In this document: in pieces, positions 26,381 to 34,822 of the stretch
Layout: the number at the start of each line of letters is the position of its first letter
How positions within the stretch are numbered: the stretch's first letter is position 1
Assembly (NCBI GenBank): GCA_020850595.1
Contig: JADZEK010000005.1
Location: forward strand, 38,993 to 102,992
DNA length: 64,000 bases
Reading direction: 5' to 3'
DNA from: Anaerolineales bacterium
Lineage (GTDB): Bacteria; Chloroflexota; Anaerolineae; Anaerolineales; UBA6663
Position numbers and translations under genes: made by a program
Notes under the pieces: generated by a model
The model's database searches: none
Seen by the model: the letters and a program-made list of their open reading frames with translations, nothing else
Told to the model about the DNA's origin: nothing

Positions 26381-27982
26381 ATGCCCAAACTCGCCAACGT
26401 CAACACCACCGACCTGCGCGCGGCCATCGAACTCGGCTGCCGCACCATGCAGCACACCTTCAACGCCGAGGATAACTACCACTCGCACTTCAACGCCGTC
26501 GTCCACCCCTACGCCGAACTGTCGTTCAGCTCCGCCCTCAGCGACTGCCACGTGCCCGGCCGCCACCTGAACGCGCTGCTGGCGGCCGAGGCCGCGGCCG
26601 GTGTGCGCGTGGACCCCGCGGCCGTCGCCCACCTGCGCAATACCCTCTACCTCTCCTTCAGCGGGCCGCTGTGCCTGCCGCTCAACCGGCTGGAGCAAAG
26701 CGGCCCGGTGCGCGTCTTCTCGGCCCACAACCTGCGCGAGGCCATGCACGCCTGCTACGCCCTGGTGCGTTTCCGCGGCGACGCCGAAACTCGCTGGCTG
26801 GCCGAGCGCTTCATCGCCGAGATCAACCGCGTCTGGTCGCCCGAAAATGGCTGGGATTTGGCCGCCTTTGTCGCCCACGACCTGATTTACCAGCCGGTGC
26901 AGGGCGCCGTCAACGGCGAGGCCCGCATGATCGGCCCCCTGGTAAAATACGTCCGCGCCACCGGCTCGCCCGCCGCGCTCGATTTGGCCCTGCGGCTCAA
27001 GGAAGTCTGCCTGGAGCGCCACTTCTGGGCGGATGGCGCGTATATTAAGGAGCGCGTCGTCACCGACCACACGCACTCGATCACCTGCACGCACACCAGC
27101 CTGGCGCAGTTGGCCGACCTGTTGGACGACGACGCGCTGCTCCAGCGCGTGAAGGCGTTTTACGACAACGGCCTGTGGGTGATGCGCGACGAGCTGGGCT
27201 GGACCGGGGGCGCGGTCGTTCAGGCGGAGAGCGACCGGGGCGAGGTCTGCAATTGCGGCGACATGGTCGAGACGGCGCTGATCTTGGGCCGGCGCGGCTA
27301 CCCGGAATATTACGCCGATGCCGAACGGATGCTGCGCGCCCACTTGCTGCCCTCCCAGCTGCGCGATGTGAGCTGGATGAAAGTTGACCCGGACCCGAAC
27401 GCGCCCGACGGTCGCCGCGACGCCGCCAACCGCCTGCGCGGCGCCTGGGGCGTGCCCGCGCCCTACGGCCACTGGGCGCACGATCTGGGGCTGGACTCGA
27501 TCGGCTATTATCTTGACATCGTGGGCAGCACGACCGGCTCGGTGGTGGCGGCGCTGGAAGCGGCGGTAGTGACGGATGCCACCGGCCATCATGTGAACCT
27601 GCTGTTCGATCACGACGGCCCCACGCTGCGCCTGACGAACCTGACCGCGCCGGAAGGGCTGGAAATCCTGTTGAAGCAGGCCGCGCCGCTGTGGCTGCGC
27701 TTGCCGCCCTGGGCCACACCCGCCAACGTGACGCTAGAGGGGCTGGACTCGGCGTCAGTGCAATGGCTGCCTGGCCGGCTGTTCGTGGCCCACCCGCCGG
27801 TCGGTGCGCCGCTGCGGGTGCTGTATGATCTGCCCGACACCACGCTCACGCTCTCGCCCCGCGTCCACGCGCATCCCATTCGCGTGCGGCTGCACGGCGA
27901 CCGCGTGGCCGCCATGGACAACTGGGGCATGCCCCTGACGTTTTTTGACTCGCTGGAGCCGCCAGACACGGCGGCCGTTTAG
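26381..27982 (+). CDS. Putative GH127-like (alpha/alpha)6-barrel glycoside hydrolase
   Basis: 533 residues from the ATG at 26381. A longer frame runs into the divergent gene and is not credible. It is mostly helical with repeated hydrophobic hairpins, then a C-terminal beta sandwich (about residues 400-530, with APLWLRLPPWA). This matches the layout of the DUF1680/GH127 beta-L-arabinofuranosidases. The segment Glu288-Val-Cys290-Asn-Cys292 resembles the Glu-x-Cys zinc motif of that family, but the second Cys-Cys pair is not obvious. No signal peptide is present. It lies 14 nt upstream of an 876-residue unknown protein. Another alpha/alpha-toroid family is possible. Confidence 0.45.
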   Translation: MPKLANVNTTDLRAAIELGCRTMQHTFNAEDNYHSHFNAVVHPYAELSFSSALSDCHVPGRHLNALLAAEAAAGVRVDPAAVAHLRNTLYLSFSGPLCLPLNRLEQSGPVRVFSAHNLREAMHACYALVRFRGDAETRWLAERFIAEINRVWSPENGWDLAAFVAHDLIYQPVQGAVNGEARMIGPLVKYVRATGSPAALDLALRLKEVCLERHFWADGAYIKERVVTDHTHSITCTHTSLAQLADLLDDDALLQRVKAFYDNGLWVMRDELGWTGGAVVQAESDRGEVCNCGDMVETALILGRRGYPEYYADAERMLRAHLLPSQLRDVSWMKVDPDPNAPDGRRDAANRLRGAWGVPAPYGHWAHDLGLDSIGYYLDIVGSTTGSVVAALEAAVVTDATGHHVNLLFDHDGPTLRLTNLTAPEGLEILLKQAAPLWLRLPPWATPANVTLEGLDSASVQWLPGRLFVAHPPVGAPLRVLYDLPDTTLTLSPRVHAHPIRVRLHGDRVAAMDNWGMPLTFFDSLEPPDTAAV

Positions 27983-27996
27983 ACAAGACGGAACCG

Positions 27997-30627
27997 ATGA
28001 CGCCTACCTACATTCGCTACCCCCTCGCCGACGGCTATCTTCATCACTGGCTGGTCGCCGGCCCCCAAGCCCAGCCCGCCGCGCCTGCTTCCGCCGAGAG
28101 CGAGCTGGCCCTGCTCCAGCGGCTGCACACGCCCGCCTCGGGCGTCACCGAGCCGGTGGTAGACCTCGGCCCGCTGACCACCCCCGCGGGCGAGGCCCGG
28201 CCCCTCACCTGGCGCTACTACCGCACACTCGACGATCACCTGGTTGACCTGACCGCCGACAACCCCGCCTACAGCCATCTGACCGCCTGGGCCTATGCCC
28301 AGGTGCAGGTGCCCGCCGCGGTCGAAGTCAGCCTGATCGTCAGCGCCCACGGCCCGGTGGACGTGTGGGTGAACGGCCAGGCATTGCTGCCGGTAGCCCA
28401 GTACCACCCGCGCTTCATCCACAGCGCCGCGCTCACCGCCGCGTTCCAGCCGGGCGCCAATGAAATCCTGGTGCGTTTCGAGGCGCTGGGGTCCGGCCCG
28501 GTGCGCCACGCGCTGGCCCTGCGTCTACCCGGCCTGACCGCCGCCGAGATCACCCTGCCGACCAACATCGAGCCAGGGCTGATCGAGCGCCGCCAGATCG
28601 CGGAATACGTGGCCTACAGCGCCGTCACCGACCGCTATGTCTTCGGCAATCTGGGCGGCGACAAGTACGACAAGAACCAGCCCATCCCCGTCACCTTCCC
28701 GGCCGACGTCACGCTGCCCTCCAAGCTCACGCTGCGCCTGCAAAGCCCCGACGCCAAGATCTACCAGGAAGCCGCCACGGACTTCAAAGGCGGCGACGAG
28801 GTGGAGCTGGCTAAGACCTTCCCGCTGATGAACGGCCTGCATCACCTCACCTTCGGCCCGCTGGCGCACGAGTACTACCAGAAGTCCATGCGCTTTGAGC
28901 GCCACGAACCGTTCTACGTGGTGCGCGCGCCCTACACCATCAAGGCCGGGCCAGACTACAGCGCCCGCGCCAAGGAAGCCCTGGCCGACGCCGCCGCGCG
29001 CCGCGGCGACAGCGTCTACACCGAACTGGCCAAGATGGCCTCCGCCCTGTGGGACAAGGTGGACTTCAAGCTGCTCCAGCGCAAGCTGGCCGCCATCGCG
29101 GCCAACGCCGGCGAAGACGCCGTATTCGATCTGCTCGGCTTGCTGGGCTTCCTGCTGCGCTACCCCAGCAAGAAGAAGCAGTCGCACCTCAAGGAGCTGC
29201 GTCCCGCCCTCCAGGCCGCCGCGCTGGCTTTCCGCTACTGGCTCGCCGCCGACAACGGCCACGCCGCCGGAGCCGCCGCCGACTTCAGCAGCGAGCACCG
29301 CCAGTTGGCCTACCACACCGCCGAAATCCTGGCTGGGCAGCTCTGGCCCGAGGCGGTCTTTGCCGTCAGCGGCCAAACCGGCGCCTGGCACCAGGCGCAT
29401 GGCGAAGGCCTGGCGCTGGCCTGGCTGCGCCGCCGCGGCGGCTTGGGCTTCGAGGAATGGAACGCGCCGCTCAGCCTGGAAGCCAACGTAGTCTCGCTGA
29501 CGCACCTGCTCGACCTGGCCGCGCACGAGGCCGTGGCCGAACTGGCCGCCGTCCTGCTCGACAAACTCTGCTTCAGCCTGGCCGTCAACTCCTTCCAGGG
29601 CGCCTACACCGGCACCCAGGGCCGCGCCACCACCGAGAGCGTGCTCAGTGCGCGGCTGGCCGCCACCACCGGCCTGGCGCGCCTGTTGTGGGGGCAAGGC
29701 AACTTCACCCAGCACGTGCGCGGCCTGGTCAGCCTGGCCTGCTGCCGTGAATACCAGTTGCCCGAGCTGATCCGCCAGATCGCTACCGAGCCGGTAGACG
29801 CACTCTGGAACCAGGAACGCCACGTGCGCCCGGCCGCGGGCCGGCCCGCCGTCGGCGACCTGGCCGCGCCCGCCGCGCCGCCCGCCTGGGACTGGGACGT
29901 CAACACCGTCACTTACAAGACCAAGAACTTCATGCTCTCCTGCGCGCAGGACTATCACCCCGGCCAACCCGGCCGCCGCGAGCACATCTGGCAGGCCACC
30001 TTTGGCCCCGATGCGGTCGTGTTTGTCAACCACCCCACCACGCTGGCGCTCGACGACGCCCACCAGCCTAACCTCTGGGTCGGCAACGGCGTCTTGCCCC
30101 GCGCCGCCCAGTGGGGCGACGTCCTCATCTCCGTTCACCAGTTACCCGCCGACGACTGGCTGGGTTTCACCCACGCCTACTTCCCGGTGCGCGCCTTCGA
30201 CGAGCACGCCTTTCAGGGCCAGTGGGCCTTTGCCCGCCTCGGCAACGGCTACCTTGCCCTGACGGCGGCGCGCGGCTTCAGCTTTGTGACCGCCGGCCCC
30301 ACCGCCTACCGCGAGCTGCGCTCGCCCGGCCCCGCCAACGTCTGGGTGCTGCACCTGGGCCAGGCGCTGCTCGACGGCGCCTTCGCCGACTTCCAGCAGA
30401 AGATCCTCGCGCTCGACCTGGCCTGGTCAGACGCGGGCGCGCGCCTGACCAGCCTGCGCGGCGACCGGCTGGCCTTCGGCTGGACCGGCCCCCTGTTGGT
30501 GAATGACGAGGCGCAGGCCCTGGTGCACCCGCGCCACATTGAGAACCCGTATGGCCTGGCCGACCTGCCCGCCGCGCAGATGGACGTCATCTTCAAGGGC
30601 GAGGGGCTGCGCCTCAAATTCGGCTGA
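27997..30627 (+). CDS. Large uncharacterised protein with beta-sandwich and helical-toroid regions
   Basis: 876 residues that I cannot assign to a named family. Residues 1-180 look like a beta sandwich with a carbohydrate-binding-type pattern (VEVSLIVSAHGPVDVWVN, then GANEILVRFEALG). Residues 310-620 are helical with Ala-rich repeats, as in alpha/alpha toroids of polysaccharide lyases. Residues 640-870 are beta-rich with many aromatic residues. This domain order recalls heparinase- or alginate-lyase-type enzymes, but no catalytic motif is certain. There is no signal peptide. The tight 14-nt spacing after the GH127-like gene implies a joint role on a glycan. Confidence 0.6.
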   Translation: MTPTYIRYPLADGYLHHWLVAGPQAQPAAPASAESELALLQRLHTPASGVTEPVVDLGPLTTPAGEARPLTWRYYRTLDDHLVDLTADNPAYSHLTAWAYAQVQVPAAVEVSLIVSAHGPVDVWVNGQALLPVAQYHPRFIHSAALTAAFQPGANEILVRFEALGSGPVRHALALRLPGLTAAEITLPTNIEPGLIERRQIAEYVAYSAVTDRYVFGNLGGDKYDKNQPIPVTFPADVTLPSKLTLRLQSPDAKIYQEAATDFKGGDEVELAKTFPLMNGLHHLTFGPLAHEYYQKSMRFERHEPFYVVRAPYTIKAGPDYSARAKEALADAAARRGDSVYTELAKMASALWDKVDFKLLQRKLAAIAANAGEDAVFDLLGLLGFLLRYPSKKKQSHLKELRPALQAAALAFRYWLAADNGHAAGAAADFSSEHRQLAYHTAEILAGQLWPEAVFAVSGQTGAWHQAHGEGLALAWLRRRGGLGFEEWNAPLSLEANVVSLTHLLDLAAHEAVAELAAVLLDKLCFSLAVNSFQGAYTGTQGRATTESVLSARLAATTGLARLLWGQGNFTQHVRGLVSLACCREYQLPELIRQIATEPVDALWNQERHVRPAAGRPAVGDLAAPAAPPAWDWDVNTVTYKTKNFMLSCAQDYHPGQPGRREHIWQATFGPDAVVFVNHPTTLALDDAHQPNLWVGNGVLPRAAQWGDVLISVHQLPADDWLGFTHAYFPVRAFDEHAFQGQWAFARLGNGYLALTAARGFSFVTAGPTAYRELRSPGPANVWVLHLGQALLDGAFADFQQKILALDLAWSDAGARLTSLRGDRLAFGWTGPLLVNDEAQALVHPRHIENPYGLADLPAAQMDVIFKGEGLRLKFG

Positions 30628-30673
30628 GCCGCCGTGGAGCAGGGGGCTGCGCCGGTTGTTGACCCGCACAAAA

Positions 30674-30706
30674 AACGCCCGGCCGGGTTGTTCCCGGCCG
30701 GGCGTT
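30674..30706 (-). terminator. Intrinsic terminator of the Dpp/Opp-type ABC operon
   Basis: A perfect 14-bp stem (30674-30687 with 30693-30706) with a TTGTT loop is followed on the minus strand by a run of T (AAAAAA at 30670-30675 on the plus strand). It lies 18 nt past the last permease stop and also faces the end of the convergent 876-residue gene. Confidence 0.85.
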
Positions 30707-30723
30707 GGCTTGACCTGTTTTCG

Positions 30724-31614
30724 CTACGAACGGATGTTGGGATCGAGCGCGTCGCGCACGCCGTCGCCCAGGATGACCCACACCAGCATGGTGAAGGCCA
30801 GCACGATGGACGGAACGACGATCAGGTGCGGCGCGGTGCGCACATAGCTCTGATAAATGCCGATCATCTGGCCCCAGGACGGCGTGGGCGGGGGCACGCC
30901 CAGGCCCAAGAAGCTCAGCCCGGCTTCGCCGAACATGGCGCCGGGCACGCCCAGGGTCATTGAGACGATCACGGGCGTCAGCGAGTTGCGCAGGATGTGC
31001 GTGCGCACGATCCACGACGTGTTGCCGCCCATCGAGCGCGAGGCGCGCACGAAGTCGCTCTCCTTCAGCGAGAGCACCTGGCCGCGCACCAGGCGCGCAA
31101 TGCCGATCCACCCCGTGATAGACATGGCCAGGATGATGTTGCCGACGCCCGCCCCCAGCGCGATCAGCAGCAGGATATACAGCAACAGGCCCGGGATAGA
31201 CGAGAGCACGTCAATCACGCGCATGACCACGTAGTCGAGCCAGCCGCCGACCAGCCCGCTGATCGCCCCAATCGGCAGGCCGATCAGCACGATCACCACG
31301 TTGCTGATCACGCCCACCGCGTACGACACCCGCGTGCCGTAGATGATGCGGCTGAACACATCGCGGCCCAGATCATCGGTGCCAAACCAGTGCTGCGCGT
31401 TGGGCTTCTGATACGTGGCGCTGAAGTCGCTGTAGTACGGGTCGTAAGGCGAGAGATACTTCGCGAAGACCGCCATGAGCACTTGCAGCACAATGATGAT
31501 CAGCGCCGCCACCGCCGCCTTGTTGCGCGTAAAGCGCCGCCAGGCCTGGGTCGCGCTGCTCGCGCGCTTCAGCGGGCGCAGCTGAGGAACCGCCGGGGCA
31601 GTCGTCACAGCCAT
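30724..31614 (-). CDS. Oligopeptide/oligosaccharide ABC transporter permease, DppC type
   Basis: 296 residues. It has an N-terminal OppC-type segment, then five to six membrane helices and the ATPase-docking loop (SDFVRASRSMGGNTSWIVR near residues 190-208). The C-terminus GDGVRDALDPNIRS is the family signature. It is the last gene of the operon and directly follows the DppB-type gene. Systems of this class often import plant oligosaccharides rather than peptides in bacteria with many glycosidases. The divergent GH3 and GH28 genes support that reading here. Confidence 0.93.
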   Translation of the reverse strand: MAVTTAPAVPQLRPLKRASSATQAWRRFTRNKAAVAALIIIVLQVLMAVFAKYLSPYDPYYSDFSATYQKPNAQHWFGTDDLGRDVFSRIIYGTRVSYAVGVISNVVIVLIGLPIGAISGLVGGWLDYVVMRVIDVLSSIPGLLLYILLLIALGAGVGNIILAMSITGWIGIARLVRGQVLSLKESDFVRASRSMGGNTSWIVRTHILRNSLTPVIVSMTLGVPGAMFGEAGLSFLGLGVPPPTPSWGQMIGIYQSYVRTAPHLIVVPSIVLAFTMLVWVILGDGVRDALDPNIRS

Positions 31615-31617
31615 GGC

Positions 31618-32559
31618 TTATTTCTCCGTTGCGTAGGTCACACGCGGGTCAACCGCCGCGTAGGCCAGGTCGGTCAGCAGATACGTGACGCTGATGATGG
31701 CCGTCCAGGCCAGCGTCGTGGCCATGATCAGCGGGTAGTCGCGGTTCTGAATGGCCGTGACCCAAAACTGGCCGATGCCCGGAATGCGGAAGATGCTCTC
31801 CACGAAGAACGAGCCGATCAGCAGCCCCGCCAGCATCGGCCCGCCCACCGTCAAGATCGGGATGAGCGCATTCTTGAAGACGTGCACGAACGTAATGCGC
31901 ACCACCGGCAGGCCCTTGGCCTTGGCCGTGCGCACGTAGTTCGAGCGCAGCACGTCCGCGATGCTGGCGCGGGTGTAGCGCTGCAAGATCAGCACCGGCC
32001 CCAGCGAATTCGCCATCACCGGCAGAATCCACTGCTCCGGCGAGTCCCACCCGCCGGTCGGCACCCACTTAAGCTTGATCGCGAAGACGATCTGCAGCAG
32101 CAGCGCCAGCACGAAGCTCGGCATGGCCAGGCAGAAGAGCGACACCGCCGTGCCCAGGTAATCCACCCAGGTGCCCTGCTTCATGCCCGCCGCGATGCCC
32201 AGCCCGCCCCCCACGATGATCGAAAAGCCCATCGTCAGCAGCCCCAGTTGGATCGAGTACGGCCACTGCTCCTGGAAGATTTGCAGCACGGTCTGGCCCT
32301 GGTAGTAAAACGAGTAGCCGAAGTCAAGCTTGAGGGCGTTGCGCATAAACAGCAGGTACTGCACGATCACCGGCTTATCCAGGCCGTATTTGACGTTCAG
32401 TTGCTCCTTCACCACCTCCGGGATCGCCACGTTGGCGTAAATGCCCATGATGTCGAACGGCCCGGCCGGCACAGCCTTCATCAAGAAAAACGTGATCAGC
32501 GAAACCGCCAGCAGCACCCCGATGATCCCGGCGATGCGGCCAATCAGATAGCGACCCAT
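31618..32559 (-). CDS. Oligopeptide/oligosaccharide ABC transporter permease, DppB type
   Basis: 313 residues, starting MGRYLIGRIAGIIGVLLAV, the typical DppB first helix. The conserved loop YVRTAKAKGLPVVRITFVH near residue 215 contacts the ATPases, and the C-terminus reads LAYAAVDPRVTY. It forms the membrane channel with the DppC-type protein, whose gene begins 3 nt downstream. Confidence 0.93.
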   Translation of the reverse strand: MGRYLIGRIAGIIGVLLAVSLITFFLMKAVPAGPFDIMGIYANVAIPEVVKEQLNVKYGLDKPVIVQYLLFMRNALKLDFGYSFYYQGQTVLQIFQEQWPYSIQLGLLTMGFSIIVGGGLGIAAGMKQGTWVDYLGTAVSLFCLAMPSFVLALLLQIVFAIKLKWVPTGGWDSPEQWILPVMANSLGPVLILQRYTRASIADVLRSNYVRTAKAKGLPVVRITFVHVFKNALIPILTVGGPMLAGLLIGSFFVESIFRIPGIGQFWVTAIQNRDYPLIMATTLAWTAIISVTYLLTDLAYAAVDPRVTYATEK

Positions 32560-32577
32560 AACCGTCTCCTCGCCGCT

Positions 32578-33561
32578 CTACAGGGTCTTGCCCGGTTCCG
32601 CGAAATGGCAGGCCGCCAGGTGGTCGGGGGCCAGTTCGCGCAGCTGCGGCAGCTCGATCTTGCAGCGCTCCTGCACCCACGGGCAGCGCGGGTGGAACGG
32701 GCAGCCCGTCGGCCGATTGATGGGGCTGGGCACATCGCCCGTCAGCTTGCGCCGCTCCCGCCGCTGGTTCGGCTCGGGGTCGGGCACCGCGCCGATCAGC
32801 GCCATCGTGTAAGGGTGCAGCGGCCGGTTCACGATCTCCTGGCTTGGCCCGATTTCCACCAGCTTGCCCAGATACATCACGCCGATGCGCCGGCTCATGA
32901 ACGCCGTCACGGCGATGTTGTGCGAGATGAATATGTAGGTCAGTTCGAACTTCTGCTGCAAGTCGCGCAGCAGGTTCAGAATCTGCGCCTGCACCGACAC
33001 ATCCAGCGCCGACACCGGTTCGTCGCAGACCAGCAGCTTCGGCCGCAGCGCCAGCGCCCGGGCAATGCCGATACGCTGCTGCTGCCCGCCCGAAAATTCG
33101 GTCGGGAAGCGCATGGCCGCGTCCACCGGCATCCCGGTCGTCAGCAGCAGGCGGCTGACCACCTCCACCCGATCCTTGGGGCTGCCTTCGCCGTGGATGT
33201 CGAGCGGCTCGCGGATGATCTCCTCCACCACCATGCGCGGGTCGAGCGACGCCAGCGGGTCCTGAAAGATCATCTGCATCTGCCGGCGGCTCTGCTGCAA
33301 GCCCGCCGCGTCCAGCTTGGTCAGCGGCTGACCCTCAAAAATAACCTCGCCGCTCGTCGGCTCGTACAGCCGCATAATGGTCAGCCCGAGCGTCGTCTTG
33401 CCGCAGCCGCTCTCGCCCACCAGCCCTAGCGTTTCGCCTTTTCGGATCGTCAGGCTCACATGGTCTACCGCCACCAGCCGCAGGCGGTGCTGGCCGAAGA
33501 AACCGGCCCGGACCGGAAAGACCTTCTCAAGCTCAACGGTTTGCAGCAGGGTATCAGACAT
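32578..33561 (-). CDS. ABC transporter ATPase, DppF/OppF type
   Basis: 327 residues from the ATG at 33561. The nucleotide-binding motifs are complete: Walker [10 protein letters not shown], signature FSGGQQQR, and Walker [13 protein letters not shown]. The C-terminal extension carries a Cys pattern ([15 protein letters not shown], then AACHF) of the kind that binds an iron-sulfur cluster in some Dpp/Opp ATPases. It powers the importer with the adjacent DppD-type subunit. Confidence 0.94.
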   Translation of the reverse strand: MSDTLLQTVELEKVFPVRAGFFGQHRLRLVAVDHVSLTIRKGETLGLVGESGCGKTTLGLTIMRLYEPTSGEVIFEGQPLTKLDAAGLQQSRRQMQMIFQDPLASLDPRMVVEEIIREPLDIHGEGSPKDRVEVVSRLLLTTGMPVDAAMRFPTEFSGGQQQRIGIARALALRPKLLVCDEPVSALDVSVQAQILNLLRDLQQKFELTYIFISHNIAVTAFMSRRIGVMYLGKLVEIGPSQEIVNRPLHPYTMALIGAVPDPEPNQRRERRKLTGDVPSPINRPTGCPFHPRCPWVQERCKIELPQLRELAPDHLAACHFAEPGKTL

Positions 33562-33572
33562 GGCGATGGCTT

Positions 33573-34583
33573 CTAAGCCTTCCCATTCTTGCCGGCGGCG
33601 GCCTGGGCCTGGGCCACCCAGCAGGCGCACGTGTGGCCCGACACAATCGGCAGCAATACCGGGTCCTGTTCGGCGCAGCGCGCCTCGCGCACGGCGCAGC
33701 GCGGGTAGAACGGGCAGCCCACAATCGCCTCGGTCAGGCTGGGCGGCGCGCCCTCAATGGTTGTCAGCCGCTCCGGCCAATAGTGCAGCCGCGGGATCGC
33801 GCCCATCAGCGCCTGGGTGTACGGGTGCTGCGGCGACCGGAAGATCTCGGCCACCGGCCCCAATTCCACCATGCGCCCCGCGTACATCACCGCCACGTCA
33901 TCCGCCATCGAAGCCACCACGCCCAGGTCGTGCGTGATGATGATGACGGCCGTATTCACTTCATCCTTCAGCTCGTTGATCAGGTCAATAATTTGCGCCT
34001 GGATGGTCACGTCCAGCGCGGTGGTCGGCTCGTCGGCGATCAGCAGCCGCGCCTGGCAGGCCAGCGCCATCGCCACCATCACGCGCTGGCGCATCCCGCC
34101 CGAAAACTGGTGCGGGTAGTCTTTCAGGCGCAGCTTGGCCTGCGGGATGCCCACGCGCGTCAGCAGGCGCTCAGCCTCCTGCTCGGCCGACTTCTCGTCC
34201 ATGCCGCGGTGCATCCGCAGCGGCTCCACCAGCTGATAGCCGATCGTCAGCACCGGATTCAGCGACGTCATCGGGTCCTGAAAGACCATGGCGATCTTGT
34301 TGCCGCGCACCTGCTCCATATCTTTGGCGCTTAGCCGCAGCAAGTCCACCGCGCCCTGCTCGTCGTGGAACCATACCTCCCCCCGCACAATGCGGCCGGG
34401 CGGCTCAATCAGCCGCATCAACGACAAGGCCGTCACGCTCTTGCCGCTGCCCGACTCGCCCACGATGCCCAGCACGCGGCCTTCGTCCAGCGCAAAGCTC
34501 ACGCCGTTAACGGCGTGCACGGTCCCCCGGCTCAGTTTGAATTCGGTCTTGAGATCTTTGACTTCCAGTAGCGGTTTGGTCAT
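33573..34583 (-). CDS. ABC transporter ATPase, DppD/OppD type
   Basis: 336 residues from the ATG at 34583. It shows Walker A GESGSGKS, signature FSGGMRQR and Walker [13 protein letters not shown]. The C-terminal oligopeptide-transporter extension has [15 protein letters not shown] and a later Cys pair, again a potential iron-sulfur site. It partners with the DppF-type subunit, whose gene starts 11 nt downstream. Confidence 0.94.
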   Translation of the reverse strand: MTKPLLEVKDLKTEFKLSRGTVHAVNGVSFALDEGRVLGIVGESGSGKSVTALSLMRLIEPPGRIVRGEVWFHDEQGAVDLLRLSAKDMEQVRGNKIAMVFQDPMTSLNPVLTIGYQLVEPLRMHRGMDEKSAEQEAERLLTRVGIPQAKLRLKDYPHQFSGGMRQRVMVAMALACQARLLIADEPTTALDVTIQAQIIDLINELKDEVNTAVIIITHDLGVVASMADDVAVMYAGRMVELGPVAEIFRSPQHPYTQALMGAIPRLHYWPERLTTIEGAPPSLTEAIVGCPFYPRCAVREARCAEQDPVLLPIVSGHTCACWVAQAQAAAGKNGKA

Positions 34584-34770
34584 CGCCTGCCAATGGAGAT
34601 GGCCGGCCGGCTGGCGACCCACTTGGGTGGGCCGATCCACAGGTTGCAGGCGGCGCCGGTGTGGCCATGGGCCCGGCCGGGGGCCCAGCTGCGCGGCGCG
34701 GCCGTCTTGCCGGCGGCGGGGGCCGGCCCGCGCTAGCAGCGTGAGCCGGCCCGTCCAGCTTGCCGCCGGA

Positions 34771-34813
34771 AGCGCGGCCTGCCGCGGCGAGAGGCGCCGT
34801 GGCAGGCCGCGCT
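34771..34813 (-). terminator. Hairpin after the family 5 binding-protein gene
   Basis: A perfect 13-bp outer stem (34771-34783 with 34801-34813) continues into an inner 5-bp stem. It lies 10 nt past the binding-protein stop. With other GC-rich palindromes it fills the 239-nt gap to the ATPase gene. It is probably an mRNA-protecting or attenuating hairpin that raises binding-protein expression over the rest of the operon. Confidence 0.55.
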
Positions 34814-34822
34814 AGGTAATCC

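Noticed and set aside
28525..30138. Long minus-strand frame opposite the 876-residue gene
   Set aside because: Since the plus-strand gene is itself unknown I compared both. The plus frame has balanced composition, an upstream operon partner and a start 14 nt after that partner, while the minus frame is Gly/Gln/Val-rich low complexity.
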